Part shown: in pieces, positions 38,054 through 49,390 of the stretch | Numbering within the stretch: the stretch's first letter is position 1 | Layout: every line of letters begins with the position of its first letter | From: Eretmocerus hayati | Lineage: Eukaryota > Arthropoda > Insecta > Hymenoptera > Aphelinidae | Direction of reading: 5' to 3' | Assembly (NCBI GenBank): GCA_029851415.1 | Contig: CM056742.1 | Coordinates: 147,131,121 to 147,195,120 of the forward strand | DNA length: 64,000 nucleotides | The notes under the pieces: generated by a model | What the model was told of the DNA's origin: nothing | What the model saw: the letters and a program-made list of their open reading frames with translations, nothing else | Database searches by the model: none | Translations under genes and position numbers: made by a program

Positions 38054-38838
38054 TTCGTACTAGAATCATCGTATTGGTACCGCACTAGAATCTTCGTATC
38101 AGCTTTGCACTGGTATCGTCGTAATAGTACCATACTGGAATCGTCGTACCAGTACCAAACTCAAATCATCGTACTATCACCGTACTAGAATCACCGTACT
38201 GGCTTCATACTAGAATCATCGTACTAGTGACGGACCGACTTGAATCATCGTGATACTGCAATAGGATCATGGTACTAGCATCGTGCTGGAATTATCGTAC
38301 CAACACTGTACTAGAATCATCTTACTATCACCATACTAAAATCACAGCACTAGCTTCATACTAAGGTCATCGTACTAGCATCGTGCTGGAACTATCGTAC
38401 TAGTACCAAACTAAAATCACAGTACTAGAATCAACGTACCAGCGACGAACAGACCTGAATAATCGCTAATATAGCACTCAAATCATAGTACTACCTCAGT
38501 ACCAGACTAAACGTGGTAGCACCGATCTAAAATTATCGTACTAGTACCGCGCTAGGATCAACGTAACTAGAATTATCTCACTAGTACCACTCTAGAATCA
38601 TCGTACCAGCTTTGTCCTGGTATCATCGTACTAATGCCATACTAGAACTGTCGTCTAGTACCGAACTCGTTGCTGACAAAGCACTAGAGTCACCGTACTA
38701 GAATCATCGTACTAGCACCGTACTGAGATTATCGTACCAGCACCGTACTAGAATCATCTAACTATCACCGTACTAGAATCACAGTACTAGCTGCGTACTG
38801 GAATCATCGGACTAACATCGTACTAGAACCGTACTATA
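38054..38838. repeat. degenerate 25-bp minisatellite
   Basis: Units approximate CGTACTAGnACCGTACTAGAATCAT, with about 30 diverged copies in one direction. GTAC and CTAG are frequent in every unit. No coding content. Confidence 0.8.
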
Positions 38839-39215
38839 GGAACACCAGTGGTACTCGGAGCAGAACTCAGCGCAGTTCTCACACTTGGTCGATTGCTGTT
38901 CCTCACTATCTTGAAGTTGCGTGGGGGCGTTCAGGCTCGTCGCGAGGCTTTGGGGTGTCCTTCTATGTCACGGCGCTCTCAGTGTTGCCTTTTTTGGTCA
39001 GGGGCGTGTTGAAGACACCTCCAAGCTCCAGTTGGATCGCTTGGGTGAGCAAATCCCCAACGGACTCCGGCGGGTAGCTCCGTAAGTGGCGGCGCATGTT
39101 CTCTTGACTAGTTCCAGGATGTGGACCACAATAACCTCCTCGGTGGCATCAGGGAGGAGGCGTCGCACCAGCAGGTGGCACTTCGCGATGAATACTCTGA
39201 CGTATCTCTTGTAGG
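38839..39215 (-). pseudogene. decayed LTR-retrotransposon gag fragment (Ty3/gypsy-like)
   Basis: On the minus strand the GC-rich sequence translates to stretches typical of gag capsid proteins of Ty3/gypsy elements, but in more than one frame. One frame gives LLVRRLLPDATEEVIVVHI (about 39190-39121). After a shift, the next gives MRRHLRSYPPESVGDLLTQ (about 39098-39042), followed by stop codons. A third frame near 38886-38843 gives CENCAEFCSEYHWC, a Cys/His cluster that could be a damaged zinc knuckle. Gag normally packages element RNA. This copy has at least two frameshifts and in-frame stops, and no pol sequence follows because the minisatellite starts at once. The family call rests on motif resemblance only. 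Confidence 0.5.
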
Positions 39216-40449
39216 TCTGCGATTGGAATTAAAATGTTGGCGATGTGAACATGGAAAAGTCACACCACCTTGTAATCAGTCAATTTGGTGGGCACAGCAT
39301 GGTCTCGTATCTTCTATTATGTTCTTGCATTGTGTTGTGTATATAATATAATCTATATACATAATAGTGATTGTTGTTTACCTACTACGAAAATTCGTTA
39401 TAATTGGACTAAATCTCATGAAAAGAGAGTATTCTGACACCTCCGATTCACCAACTGCCGATATGATAATCATTCCCTAATATAATGATCTTGGAAATTT
39501 TAAGCATACAGACAAAGACAAGAAGAACTCGGGTAATTCCGGACAATTTTGTATATTCATTTTCGGTAACCTAAAAACATTTATCTCAACCCACGCAATC
39601 TTACTGCAGTAATCCCAGAGTCACAAATTTCTCAGCAACCTCCGATTAAAACCCCAGTACAGACTGTGCGCAAACTCGACCGCAGCCAACTTTTACGCAG
39701 TCAATATATCCTCTCCCACTTTACGAAAAAGCGCAAGGTGAGCAAAGTCAGCCGCAATCCGCACTCTAGCGTATATAAGACTCAGGCGCAATATTGAGCT
39801 CTCGGCCGCGAAGAGATTCGTCGGAACTACTTGCCAGACGCTCAGAGATGAAATTTTCCAACGAGACATGATTCCATTACCGCGTTGCACGGTCTATATC
39901 TCTTTTCCACTCCCTTTTTTTCTTTTTCTCGCAAACTCCAACCTCGCCTGCGAATTCGCAGCTTCAACGTCGCATCGTAAATCGAGCCTAACGTTTTATT
40001 AAGCAGCCGAATCTCTAATTGGGGGAGGCGACTCACTTTTCAGTATAATCCTCGCTAGTCAGTTTCAATTTTTTTTAAAAGTTTAAATAGCTTTCTCGTT
40101 ATCGTGGAGCCGGGACATCGAAAAGCATGCGATACAGAGATTCAGTTCAGGTACGGTTAATGTAAGCCTGTTACCTCGCAGATTTCGGGCTGGGGTTATT
40201 GGCTTCGCAAGCCTGATGGAACACCACACTTTCGAGTCCATTCGATTGGATTGAAGAGTCCTGAGCTCGTGAAAATTCAAGCTACGGATGGAAAGAGCTC
40301 GGGAAAGAGTGTACAGTCTGATGTTAAATTCGCATGGAAATTTTGCGGGTCACCTTCACGCAGACTAATCATGTTATGGAGTAGAATAGTTTCTGTACGA
40401 ATATAATCTCCTGAGTTTGGATGAAAATTTTTAGTTCTTTCATTTAAAC
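39216..40449. other. unannotated stretch
   Basis: No gene or repeat recognised. Minus-strand frames of about 65 codons near 39693-40280 carry no known motif. Confidence 0.4.
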
Positions 40450-40861
40450 TACCGTCAACCGGGGTTGCTTTGAACAGACGGGGTGACTTTGAACACTTGT
40501 TTGAATTCTTGAAATCAGCTAAATAGGGGTGTCTCAGGATTCTATTGCTAATGTTCTTGATAATTGCATGCGTGAAGAACATTTTGAATCGCTGTAGTAG
40601 TCCCTATCAGCTGTGTGTGGCTGGAAAGAAATGATTTTGAAGCAGAAAAAAACTTTTTTCAGTATTCTCAATCAAAAATCATGCTTTCCAGCCACTCACA
40701 GCTGATACGGACTCCTTCATCGGTGCAAAATGATCTCCACGCATGCAATATCAAGAAGACTAGCATTAGAATCCTAACGCATCCTTATCCAACTGATTTC
40801 AAGAATTCAAACGAGTATTCGAAGTTACCCCGTCTGCTCAAAGTAACCCTGGTTGACGGTA
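40450..40861. mobile_element. TA-flanked TIR element, CCGTCAACC family, copy D
   Basis: The left TACCGTCAACCGGGGTTGCTT pairs with the right AAGTAACCCTGGTTGACGGTA. The arms are long: CAGCTGTGTGTGGCTGGAAAG at about 40610 pairs with CTTTCCAGCCACTCACAGCTG at about 40683. The copy is therefore a foldback of 412 bp. It is related in its interior to the copy at 46777-47384. Confidence 0.85.
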
Positions 40862-40958
40862 TTCTTCTCAATCCAATTAACAAGGGGAGTTCGGGAGGTC
40901 CGGGTGACCAAATCTCATCAAACTTTTTTCACAGTCTTGTACCACCTAGAAAATGAAG

Positions 40959-41137
40959 TACAGGCGAACTTCCGTATTCGCGGAAGTTACGTGCCAAGGA
41001 AATTGATCGCGATTACGGAATTCCGCGAATACTGAAGCACATTTCTTATGGAAATATTCAGATGGACTATCATTCACCTGTCCGCGAATAACGAAAATCG
41101 CGAATACGGAATCCGCGAGTACGGAGATTCGCTTGTA
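40959..41137. mobile_element. TA-flanked MITE, CAGGCGAAC ends
   Basis: TACAGGCGAACTTCCGTATTC at the left is mirrored by GAGTACGGAGATTCGCTTGTA at the right, with repeated CCGCGAAT words inside. Removing it and one TA restores AATGAAGTATAGAGTAAG, which is what the opposite arm of the host foldback reads. The TA duplication is thus directly shown. The ends fit the pogo/Tigger style. 179 bp, no coding capacity. Confidence 0.85.
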
Positions 41138-41197
41138 TAGAGTAAGTCCGTCACATGGGCCTTCTGTTCAGACTTACAAGCAAAAACGTTTGCATTG

Positions 41198-41606
41198 CAC
41201 TGAGAAAAAATTCTTGGTCGTACGGCCATGCGTATTGTCGTACGACCAAAATGGTATTTGCTGCAGAACAATACCGATTTTGTTATCGCATCAATCTATC
41301 AGAACGATTTGGTGATCTGGTATTAGAGCCAGAATAGTTAAATATAACGCGTATATTTCAAATGCCCCGATACTTAATGAATTAACAGTCATATTACGGT
41401 TCTTTTGCTACAAAAGCTACCAATTTTTCGCACGGGATAGCACCGCAAAGGGACAAATATAATCCAACGATTTTTTAGGTTATTCGTGCCAGATTGGTTC
41501 AATAACAAAATTATTTTGCTGTGCTGACAGTCCAGTATTGGTCTGACGGCAATACCACGTAACAATACAGTCGTATTGTTCTGACGGCAATATTTTATTC
41601 TCAGTG
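41198..41606. mobile_element. possible TIR element, CACTGAGAA ends
   Basis: CACTGAGAAAAAA at 41198 and TTATTCTCAGTG ending at 41606 are inverted. Inner words CAATAC, GTCGTACG and CGGCAATA recur in both directions. It lies at the centre of the foldback at 40877-41797. No target duplication is clear. Confidence 0.5.
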
Positions 41607-41797
41607 TGTCACTATATCTATATACATCACTTTTTAGCATGAGTCTATATGGGTAATGCTAATGTCACAGGCTGTAGCTTTGAACAAGGGTCCTATTTGA
41701 CGGACTTACTCTATACTTCATTTCCTAGGTGGTACGAAACTGTGAAAAAAGTTTGGTTAGATTTGGTCACCCGGACCCCCCGAACTCCCCTTGTAAG

Positions 41798-42519
41798 TAC
41801 ATGATCATCAGATTTCTAGTTCAAATTAGGAAATTATCGGACACAATTTGATCTTCTGGATATGGGAGAATTTTGAAGAATGGATAGACATAGAAATTTA
41901 TTCGTTGCCAGGAATCGAGCTCAACGCACAGAGTTGCACAACAGAGTGGCTTTCCCGGCAAAACTGTGGATTCTGTGACCAAGTTGATGTTTTGGCTTAG
42001 GTATTTTTCCATCTTTCTATCGATGGCAATCGTCACATTCTCATTAATGACTGATATTCATTCGAAAAATGTTGTGTGGTTTATAGTCAAGACCCGATCC
42101 GTAATTTCTCAATTCAAGTCTCAGTGCAATGAGAAAATGAACGCGTATTCCAAATACCATACGAAGATTATATGTAGTCACCATCAGCTGAGACATATTT
42201 ATGATGACTCGTACTCGAGGAAAATGACTTGTACCCTTGAATTTTTCTAGTAGATTAGTTTATGTAAGGAGTTCATAAGTATAAACATCGAATCAAACAG
42301 ACGTAAAACTCTCACTTGGCGGAATATTTTCTTTCAAAATAACATACATCAGTGCAATTCTCTACAAAAAATTTAGAATGGATCGTCTTTACACGTCTTT
42401 CGACTCTTAACAATTTTCCGTCAAAAGATCCCACTTGGATGATAAATATTTCTCGCCTGCAGCTATTACTACACAAGAGCATAGCAAAATTTTCTCGTAT
42501 GCGAGATTACAAACGTGTG
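41798..42519. other. unannotated stretch
   Basis: Nothing recognised; short frames only. Confidence 0.4.
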
Positions 42520-42765
42520 ACACACGAGAGAGCAGAACAGCCCCGTCACGTCCAGTGTCAATGCTCTCGCTTGCTCGCTCTGAAACTCATCTCCGCCACG
42601 CTTGGGCGATTTTTGCCCAGCCCTCCAATGCCACCGTTATAATGCTGCCCGTCAACCTGCCCCCTTTATGCGGCGTGACGTGCAAGCAAATCTCGCCGTC
42701 GCTCATATATAGCCGCCACACGACTCGACGCCTCCGTTGACGCGCGAGCTTTTGCTATAGAGCAA
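42520..42765 (+). promoter_or_regulatory. CpG-rich patch with TATA-like motif
   Basis: A CpG-rich segment ends with CATATATAGCC at about 42702, a TATA-like word, followed by more CpG-rich DNA. No coding exon follows that I can recognise. Promoter activity is inference from composition only. Confidence 0.2.
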
Positions 42766-44759
42766 AACTCTACTATGACCCGAGCCTCTGATCGAAAATT
42801 ATGCGACATCATATATACTTTTTTTTTCTCTTCTCGTCTGTCGGTTCATTCTTCATCTACCGTTAGCTCCCTGGCATCAGCCTCGACCCATTATTTCATC
42901 CTTGTCTCTGTACAGGTCTCATCAGCGTTTAATTATTCGAAAGTTAGTACGGGGACTATCAAAAATTAAACTCTACAAAATAAGATTGCGTGATTTACAT
43001 ACTTTATTGAGATTGAAATTCAAATCTTCAAGTTGATTGGAATGTTTCAGATTCGTATTAAGAAAAATACCACTGGATTCTGAAAGACTTGGGAAGGTCT
43101 CATATTTCGTTTGCTCATATCAGAATATTTGATGCTGAAAATTCTGGGAAATTGTTAGGTAATAATGCTCAACTAGGTATTCAAAAAGCTCTGCATTCTT
43201 GGGTGTACGGCAGCATTGAGCTACTATCGGAACAAAGATTCCTTTGAGTCTAGGCGGTAGAGAGCTTGCAGTCGTGATATTGTCTCGTCTTCAATCTATT
43301 GAAGATGGAGCTGTCGCTGACGAAAATCAGGAATAGCAAGGCCTCTGCATTCAAAGTGATTTCAAACTCAAGGTGACAGCTCGAGGCACGCTCGGGTGAT
43401 ATGACTGTCAACTATTGAGATATTGGAATACGAAGATGATGGTTATTGGATTTGTCGTAGATACAGCCTTGGATACGGTTTCAGACAAGATTTTCACCAA
43501 TGGTACGTACATACTTGTAAAGTGTATTTTCTTCAGTAAAGTATTCAGTTAGTATTTTGTGACTACTGACGTTAGATTCGAAGAAAGTGATTTTCGGTAT
43601 TTTTGACGTTGGGAGAGAGTTTCATTCTTCACATACAGTAAGAAATTCTAGCAGAAAACTTGAACCACCTGAACAAGGTTCATATTTGTCTTGCCAGTTT
43701 GGCGTCAAAATTTGGTTAATTCATTTGAATCTTCAATAAAATTGGTTGGATTATTATCAATGAATTCATTTCAATTTTCACAGTGTAGCCTTTATTGAAG
43801 AAATTCTTAGAGATACTAGTTATGAGCTATTGTGGTCCAAAATCAAACTCATTTCAAAAGGTCAATTTTCAAATCTTACTCACCCATACGTTTGTTACTC
43901 GTGAGAATAAAAGTGGATGGAAAACTTTTCCCTCAGCTACAAATTATCCAAAATTGCAAACTATATAATTCAACGAGCTTGGCTCTTTATATTCAATAGA
44001 ACTGAGTAATTGTACAGTTCGGTTAATGCAACGGTACGGGATGAGAAAGTGAGAAAATTGAGCAATGTGACGCTTATTAATATGGGGAGAAAGACAAGAT
44101 AACGTTGTCTATGAGACGAAGATTGATAGTTTCGGGTGCACATCACGTTAAACTCGCTCCATTTCATTTCCCATTTTTCTATGTCATCCTTTTGCTTGTA
44201 CCAAAAGCTTCCCCAGATATCCCGCAGAAGTCTGAAAAGAACTTTGAAAATTTATAATCTTGAAACTGTGAGGCACAGAACAGGAAAACTATGTGAATAG
44301 CTTACGATCCGCATCTTTGTAGTTTTGTATAGCCCATAAATTTCATCGGATCGTGAAGGTAATCCTTATAAAAGTTTTGTACGAATAGGTGAGAAGATCC
44401 TAGAGCAGATCTCTTAGTGACACGGAATGGTGTGGGTGACTATTGAATACAGATCTACGGAATCCTGTAGCGGTATCACGCCCCAATTAAAGCGTCATAG
44501 ATACCATTCTCTTGCAAAATTTGATGAAGTCTCTTTCTTTTGAAACTGCGTTTCTTAATTCAATGGAGGTGCATCGTGGTCAGTTCAGTTTTGAGTAAAT
44601 TCTATTCCGAAAGGCTGGAATAAGTACCTCGAGCATAGAGAATCAACAACTACTGCATCGCGTGACTTGCTTTGTGAGCAAGCTCGGAAGCATTTAAATG
44701 ACTGCAATCTGAATCAAATGTACGGAGTGATAGTTAGCTTGTAACTTTTTTCTCTACCA
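42766..44759. other. long unannotated stretch
   Basis: No recognised gene or repeat. Confidence 0.4.
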
Positions 44760-46440
44760 AATTTCTATTCGAGTGACTGTCCATTGCGCCACGAACGTAG
44801 TGTGACCATACATACTGTCACAAGACTTGAATTTCTGATCGAGTTTCCAACTGCATCTTGGATTAAGTGACTGTTCTGGTGGTTTCGAGAACAATCCAAT
44901 AGCACATCACATAACGATACGATTCATTGTAATAAAATCTCAATGACATTTCATCTGAGTGTGACCACGCGTTGCTTGCACAACCATTTGTGAATATCTT
45001 TTAATCATAATGTGACCCAATGTGATGAGAAACCATATTACGGAATCACATATTGGGATTCAAGCTACATAATGTCAGTGCTCGTATGACCATGATCTGG
45101 ATCAAATGCATGAATTGACCAAACGTCCAGTAACGCAATCACGTATGATGAAAGTATGCTAATCACGCACTCATTTTTGTGACTCTGGGACGTTGTTCTC
45201 GTGTGAAGTAATGGCGGATCCACGTGATGGGGCATCACATCGTATCACACAAATCCGGGTCGTGATCGATAGTCAATCAGGATTCTGCTTGAATCTGTAT
45301 CAAGCACTATGCTCTTGCAGACGGACCAAACAATGTGTCAAGTGACTACAAATTGAAAAAAGGGTTTCAATCACAATACTTCTTACGTGATTGTTATAAA
45401 CGTCGCGTTGTATTACACAATCATGGATAGCGACCAAGTCTCGGTGACATTTTTCTTCGTTACATCTCTGTGACTATTTTTCTGTTCAAGTGCAAAATGT
45501 TATCTAGCGTCATATTACGTAACGATGGATTATGATGAGATTCCAAAATCAGAATCATATCATTACGTGACTCGGCTACTGCAAGCTAATTTTAATCAAC
45601 GGATCTGTTGATCGAGTGACATAGATCGATATTGGATTACTCCAATTCGATCTATGTCGAAACGCACCAACATCTAGCGTAAATTCAAAATTTTTCGATA
45701 TTCATCTCATTTTTCATGTATTTAAAATTCCATCAAAATCCTTCAATTGTGTGCGACACTCAAATTACGAGGTGATTTGAAGGTACATAGATCGAATTGG
45801 AGTAATCCAATATCGATCTATGTCACTCAATCAACAGATCCGTTGATTAAAATTAGCTTGCAGTAGCCGAGTCATGTAATGATATGATTTGAAATTCCCG
45901 CGAGCGATAAAGTCTCGATCGTTCATATCGATCGAGACAAAAATTGATTCCAAAAACAGACTTTCAAAATGACTGCCAACTGGTTCGGTGTCCAGTTTAA
46001 CCTCACAGGATCGTAATCACAATTTGAAATAAGAGCAAGTATCAAAGTCATTATCACATGATTTCAACAGTGGCTAAGTTTTATGCTCATAATATGAAGT
46101 GATTTCGGATTATTATGATCAAGGATCATGCATATCGTATTATGTGGCTGCAAATACAGATCAAAATTTAGTTCGTACCCCAATGAATGTTACTTATCAT
46201 GCGTATTAGGCTCATAAAAAATAGCCAGACTTGATAACAAGGTTGCTCGTGTGGAGTATAGAGTAAGCTGGAACCGTACCACTTGACCCTGAATTAAAAT
46301 TGAAATATCAAACACAACTTCACTTGAGTGACTGCTGTTTGGATCACAAACATAGTGCAACCAATCGATTCAATGTGGTCCATCCACAACCTTGTTTGAA
46401 TGGCTGCCATTCGTTTCACGAGCTACCAACTGACCCAATA
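44760..46440. repeat. old degenerate repeat rich in GTGAC/GTCAC
   Basis: Words such as GAGTGACTG, CACGAACGTAGTG, CAATGTGAC and CATCACAT recur irregularly. Clear pairs are 44772 with 46324 (GAGTGACTG..CACnAACnTAGTG) and the pieces at 46324 and 46402, 78 bp apart. It looks like a much decayed tandem array, interrupted by the palindrome at 45553-45889. A ten-base perfect stem GTCTCGATCG/CGATCGAGAC lies at about 45912-45938. Confidence 0.35.
45553..45889. repeat. palindrome with 105-bp arms
   Basis: The arms 45553-45657 and 45785-45889 are reverse complements with only about three mismatches, separated by 127 bp. The inner 39 bp of each arm (ACATAGATCGATATTGGA..) is itself an imperfect palindrome. 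The outer bases differ from any element ends I know. No coding capacity. Confidence 0.85.
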
Positions 46441-46497
46441 TGAATGAGTTTCTATTTCGTAATATTTTTGTCCTTGTTCAAGCAGAATCCCTCTAAA

Positions 46498-47723
46498 TAC
46501 AGTCGAACTTGGCTAAATGGGACCTGCGTAAGTGGGAAACCCATCTTATTTCGGAAGAAAATCTCAGTCCTTTGGGAAAAATCCCCTAAGTGGAACAAAA
46601 AACCTGCTCTAACTAGGGCAACTCTTGAGGCATCGGCACTCTATATCTGGGACCAAATTTGAGGGGAAACTTTCTGACCGGAACGCGATCTTTACAAATA
46701 TTTGCATCAATCGAACTCGACAGTCAGTCGTTGATCAATTGTTCGCCATGGCGATTGAGAAAAGCGACAAAATTATTACCGTCAACCGGGGTTACTTTGA
46801 ACAGACGGGGTAACTTTGAACACTCGAGGTACAAGTTTTTAATTCTTGAAATCAGCTGAATAGGGATGCGCAAGGATTCTATAGTGCTAGTTTCCTGATA
46901 TTGCATGCGTGGAGAACATTTTGCACCGCTGTAGTAGTCCCTATCAACTGTGTGTGGCTAAGAACCATGATTTTGGAGCGAAAATAGTAGGTATTTTTCG
47001 ATTCGAGGGAGAGAAGTTTGGTTTTGTTTTTCGAGTGACTGTTTTCGGCCCGAGCCCTGGTGAGGGTCAAAATTAGCACGAGTAAAGCAAAAAAACTTCA
47101 CGCCCGAGTATCGAAATACGTTTTTCGTTCGACTGGGCGTAAAGTAAACGAAAACTACCATGCGTAAAGCAGTGCTTTACGCACAGTCGATCGAAACAGT
47201 ATTTTTACTGAACCACACACAGCTAATTGGCACTTCTTGACTGGTGCAAAATGTTCTTCACGCATGCAAATATCAAGCAAATAAGTAATAGAACCCTGGC
47301 GCACACCCTACTTTGCTGATTTCAAGAATTAAAACGAGTGTTCAAAGCTACCCCGTCTGTTCAAAGTAACCCCGGTTGATGGTAGCTTTACTTACAGTAA
47401 CCGCAGGATTCTCCTTACAATAGATAACTGTCCAGCTCACAACAATCTTCCCACCCTCAGCAACATTAAGATAAGGTTTATTTCACCACATACCACATCA
47501 ATCTTACAACAACCCGATCAGGGTATTATTTGCAGCTTCAATACTTTTTATCACGTAGATATGGACCATACACTTGTGAAATACATGAAAAACCTGCGTA
47601 AATGGAACTTTAGTCATTTTAACCCTCTATATCTGGGAAACTGGATAACTGGTAAACTTCCCCGACAATGAGTGGGAAAAAATGTGGACCCTTTCAGATC
47701 CCACTCAGACAATTTCGACTGTG
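46498..47723. mobile_element. pogo/Tigger-like element, CAGTCGAACTTGG ends
   Basis: TACAGTCGAACTTGGCTAAATG at the left pairs with CACTCAGACAATTTCGACTG at the right. Subterminal GTGGGA and TATATCTGGGA words also occur at both ends (46624 and 47630). A different element occupies 46777-47384. Without it the host is about 620 bp. No transposase frame. The right TA has mutated to TG. Confidence 0.75.
46777..47384. mobile_element. TA-flanked TIR element, CCGTCAACC family, copy E
   Basis: TACCGTCAACCGGGGTTACTT pairs with AAGTAACCCCGGTTGATGGTA. CTTTGAACAGACGGGGTA and its complement continue the TIR. It shares AATTCTTGAAATCAGCT and GTAGTAGTCCCTATCA with copy D at 40450-40861. About 200 bp more are present in the middle, including the perfect palindrome GCGTAAAGCAGTGCTTTACGC at 47163. 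Confidence 0.85.
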
Positions 47724-49059
47724 GGTCGACAGTCGCATTTTTAATTTCATCCCCTAACGGCATGTCCCAAATCCTCAAGTCTTCTCCTTAATCCGAATGC
47801 ATCGGTCCTGCACAGCATTTGCAGACTCAGTAAACCGATCATTAATCGTCTTGAATCCCAATAATTCAGATTGCAATTTGAACCTGCCTCCCTCTTTTTC
47901 TCTCCGGGAAATGAATAAATTCAGGCACGACTCTGAGCTTGCACCAAGATCTAATACTGCACGCAGTAAAGCTCTCGCATCAGCCTCTCGTAACGAGCGC
48001 CCGAAGCTACTGCAGCTTCGCAAGTCGGGCTTACTCGCTCGAATCTCAGCCCTCCGTTGCATATATATAGGATATATACACGGTAGATATCGCAAGCCTC
48101 GGGCATTAATGCCGAGAAGCCTACTCTATATTGTTATATATACAGTTATAAATACGATAGATCCGTATATATGGCTATAGGGTTATACGAGGGGTTGAAC
48201 GCGCGTCAGAGTTCTGTACATAACCCTCATTACGTATTCCGCGTACAGGTATTATATAGAGTAGGGTTATATGCAGGGGGTATAGGCAGTACCTACGTAT
48301 GTATATGTAAGATCGGGTGAAAAAGCGATGTGGGCGAGATGTGAGGAAAGTTGGGAGATGGAGATGAAGGTAAAGCCGATAGTAAGCTCCGCTACCGTGT
48401 ACCGCCTTAGGGCTTGTCTCGAACGTATGACGCGCCATGTGCATCAAGGGGATCGAGCCAAGCTTCATTCTAGACGATATACGAGAGCCCACTGGAGGCA
48501 ATGTGATTCAGTTGCCTCAGTGGAGTTATAGATAAGCTAGAGATAGATCGGAATCTACTCTAGGGACATGGAATGTTTGAGATTTGCATCGAAAGCATTT
48601 CAGAATTGTCCTCGCTGGATTCTCTATAAAGTCGTTTGTACAGTTTTGACCATGGTCATCAGCACAAGTGATACATTTGCGATTATATGATTATGATATT
48701 TTGATCTGATTCATGTCATGTTGCTGCTGGAAAGCGGGACAGCCGCTAGTGGAATTCTAGTTCGAGGAAACACTCGATATCACGCTTGATAGATTGATTC
48801 TGTCAGCGGAATTTGTGGATTCCGGAGCTGGATGGATGACAAATCAAATAAATTCTATTGAGTTACTCTGAATTGATGGAAAAACATTTTTCTAATGCGA
48901 ATCTCGCCCATAAGGCGACCACGTGGTTCATGGATAATTTGTGACCTACCCTGAGGGGGGGGGGGGATGACGATCCTCCGGCCCCAGTCAACGTTCACCG
49001 GAGCGTAGAGTCCGCACAGATCTACCAGGTTTGAGACCAGGTTGGCCTCAGCAGCCACG
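47724..49059. other. unannotated stretch with CpG-rich part
   Basis: The part at about 47925-48500 is CpG-richer, with TATATATA tracts at 48060-48175 and a near-palindrome CTCGGGCATTAATGCCGAG at about 48097. Opposed frames of 106-127 codons (47775-48501) lie here but have no recognised motif. A run of 13 G sits at 48955-48967. Confidence 0.35.
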
Positions 49060-49390
49060 GTTTCAGGGAATTAGTCTGAAGTTAGCAGACAGATAAGATA
49101 GTGACGCGTAGGATCATATAATCGAAAAAATAGACAATGTCCATTCCTTGAAATCGAAAAAGAAAAAATGGACATCTTGTAGAATTTCAATCTCAGCAGA
49201 CAGATGGCAGACAGATGAGCTAACTTGAGGATGACGTTTTCAAATGAAAAACGGAAAAATGTCCATTGTCAGGAATCATTCGAAAACACCCACACGACAA
49301 GGGAAACCCGCCTTCCAGTTCATCTGTGCGGAGAAATCGGACTTCACGGCTGAAAAAACGATATTTTGAGCTGAATCCTCATCAAGACTG
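49060..49390. repeat. left border with CAGACAGAT and ATGTCCAT words
   Basis: TCTGAAGTTAGCAGACAGAT at about 49075 and GCAGACAGATGGCAGACAGAT at about 49197 are inverted relative to the right border at 54205-54255. ATGTCCATT and AATGGACAT pairs at 49138-49180 resemble the inverted pair in each satellite unit. The segment looks like a degenerate lead-in to the array. Confidence 0.5.

Larger units (their letters stand above)
40877..41797. mobile_element. foldback MITE, ACTTACAAGG family, copy 3, with nested inserts
   Basis: The left arm AACAAGGGGAGTTCGGGAGG pairs with the right arm CCCCCCGAACTCCCCTTGTAAGT. The arms stay paired through TTTTTTCACAG and ACCACCTAG to GTAAGTCCGTC. The left arm is interrupted by the element at 40959-41137, and the centre holds the element at 41198-41606. 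This places it as the oldest of the three. Confidence 0.75.

Noticed and set aside
47775..48501. Opposed 106- to 127-codon frames as genes
   Set aside because: They overlap on opposite strands in CpG-rich, TATA-rich DNA, lack known motifs, and none shows clear start or splice context.
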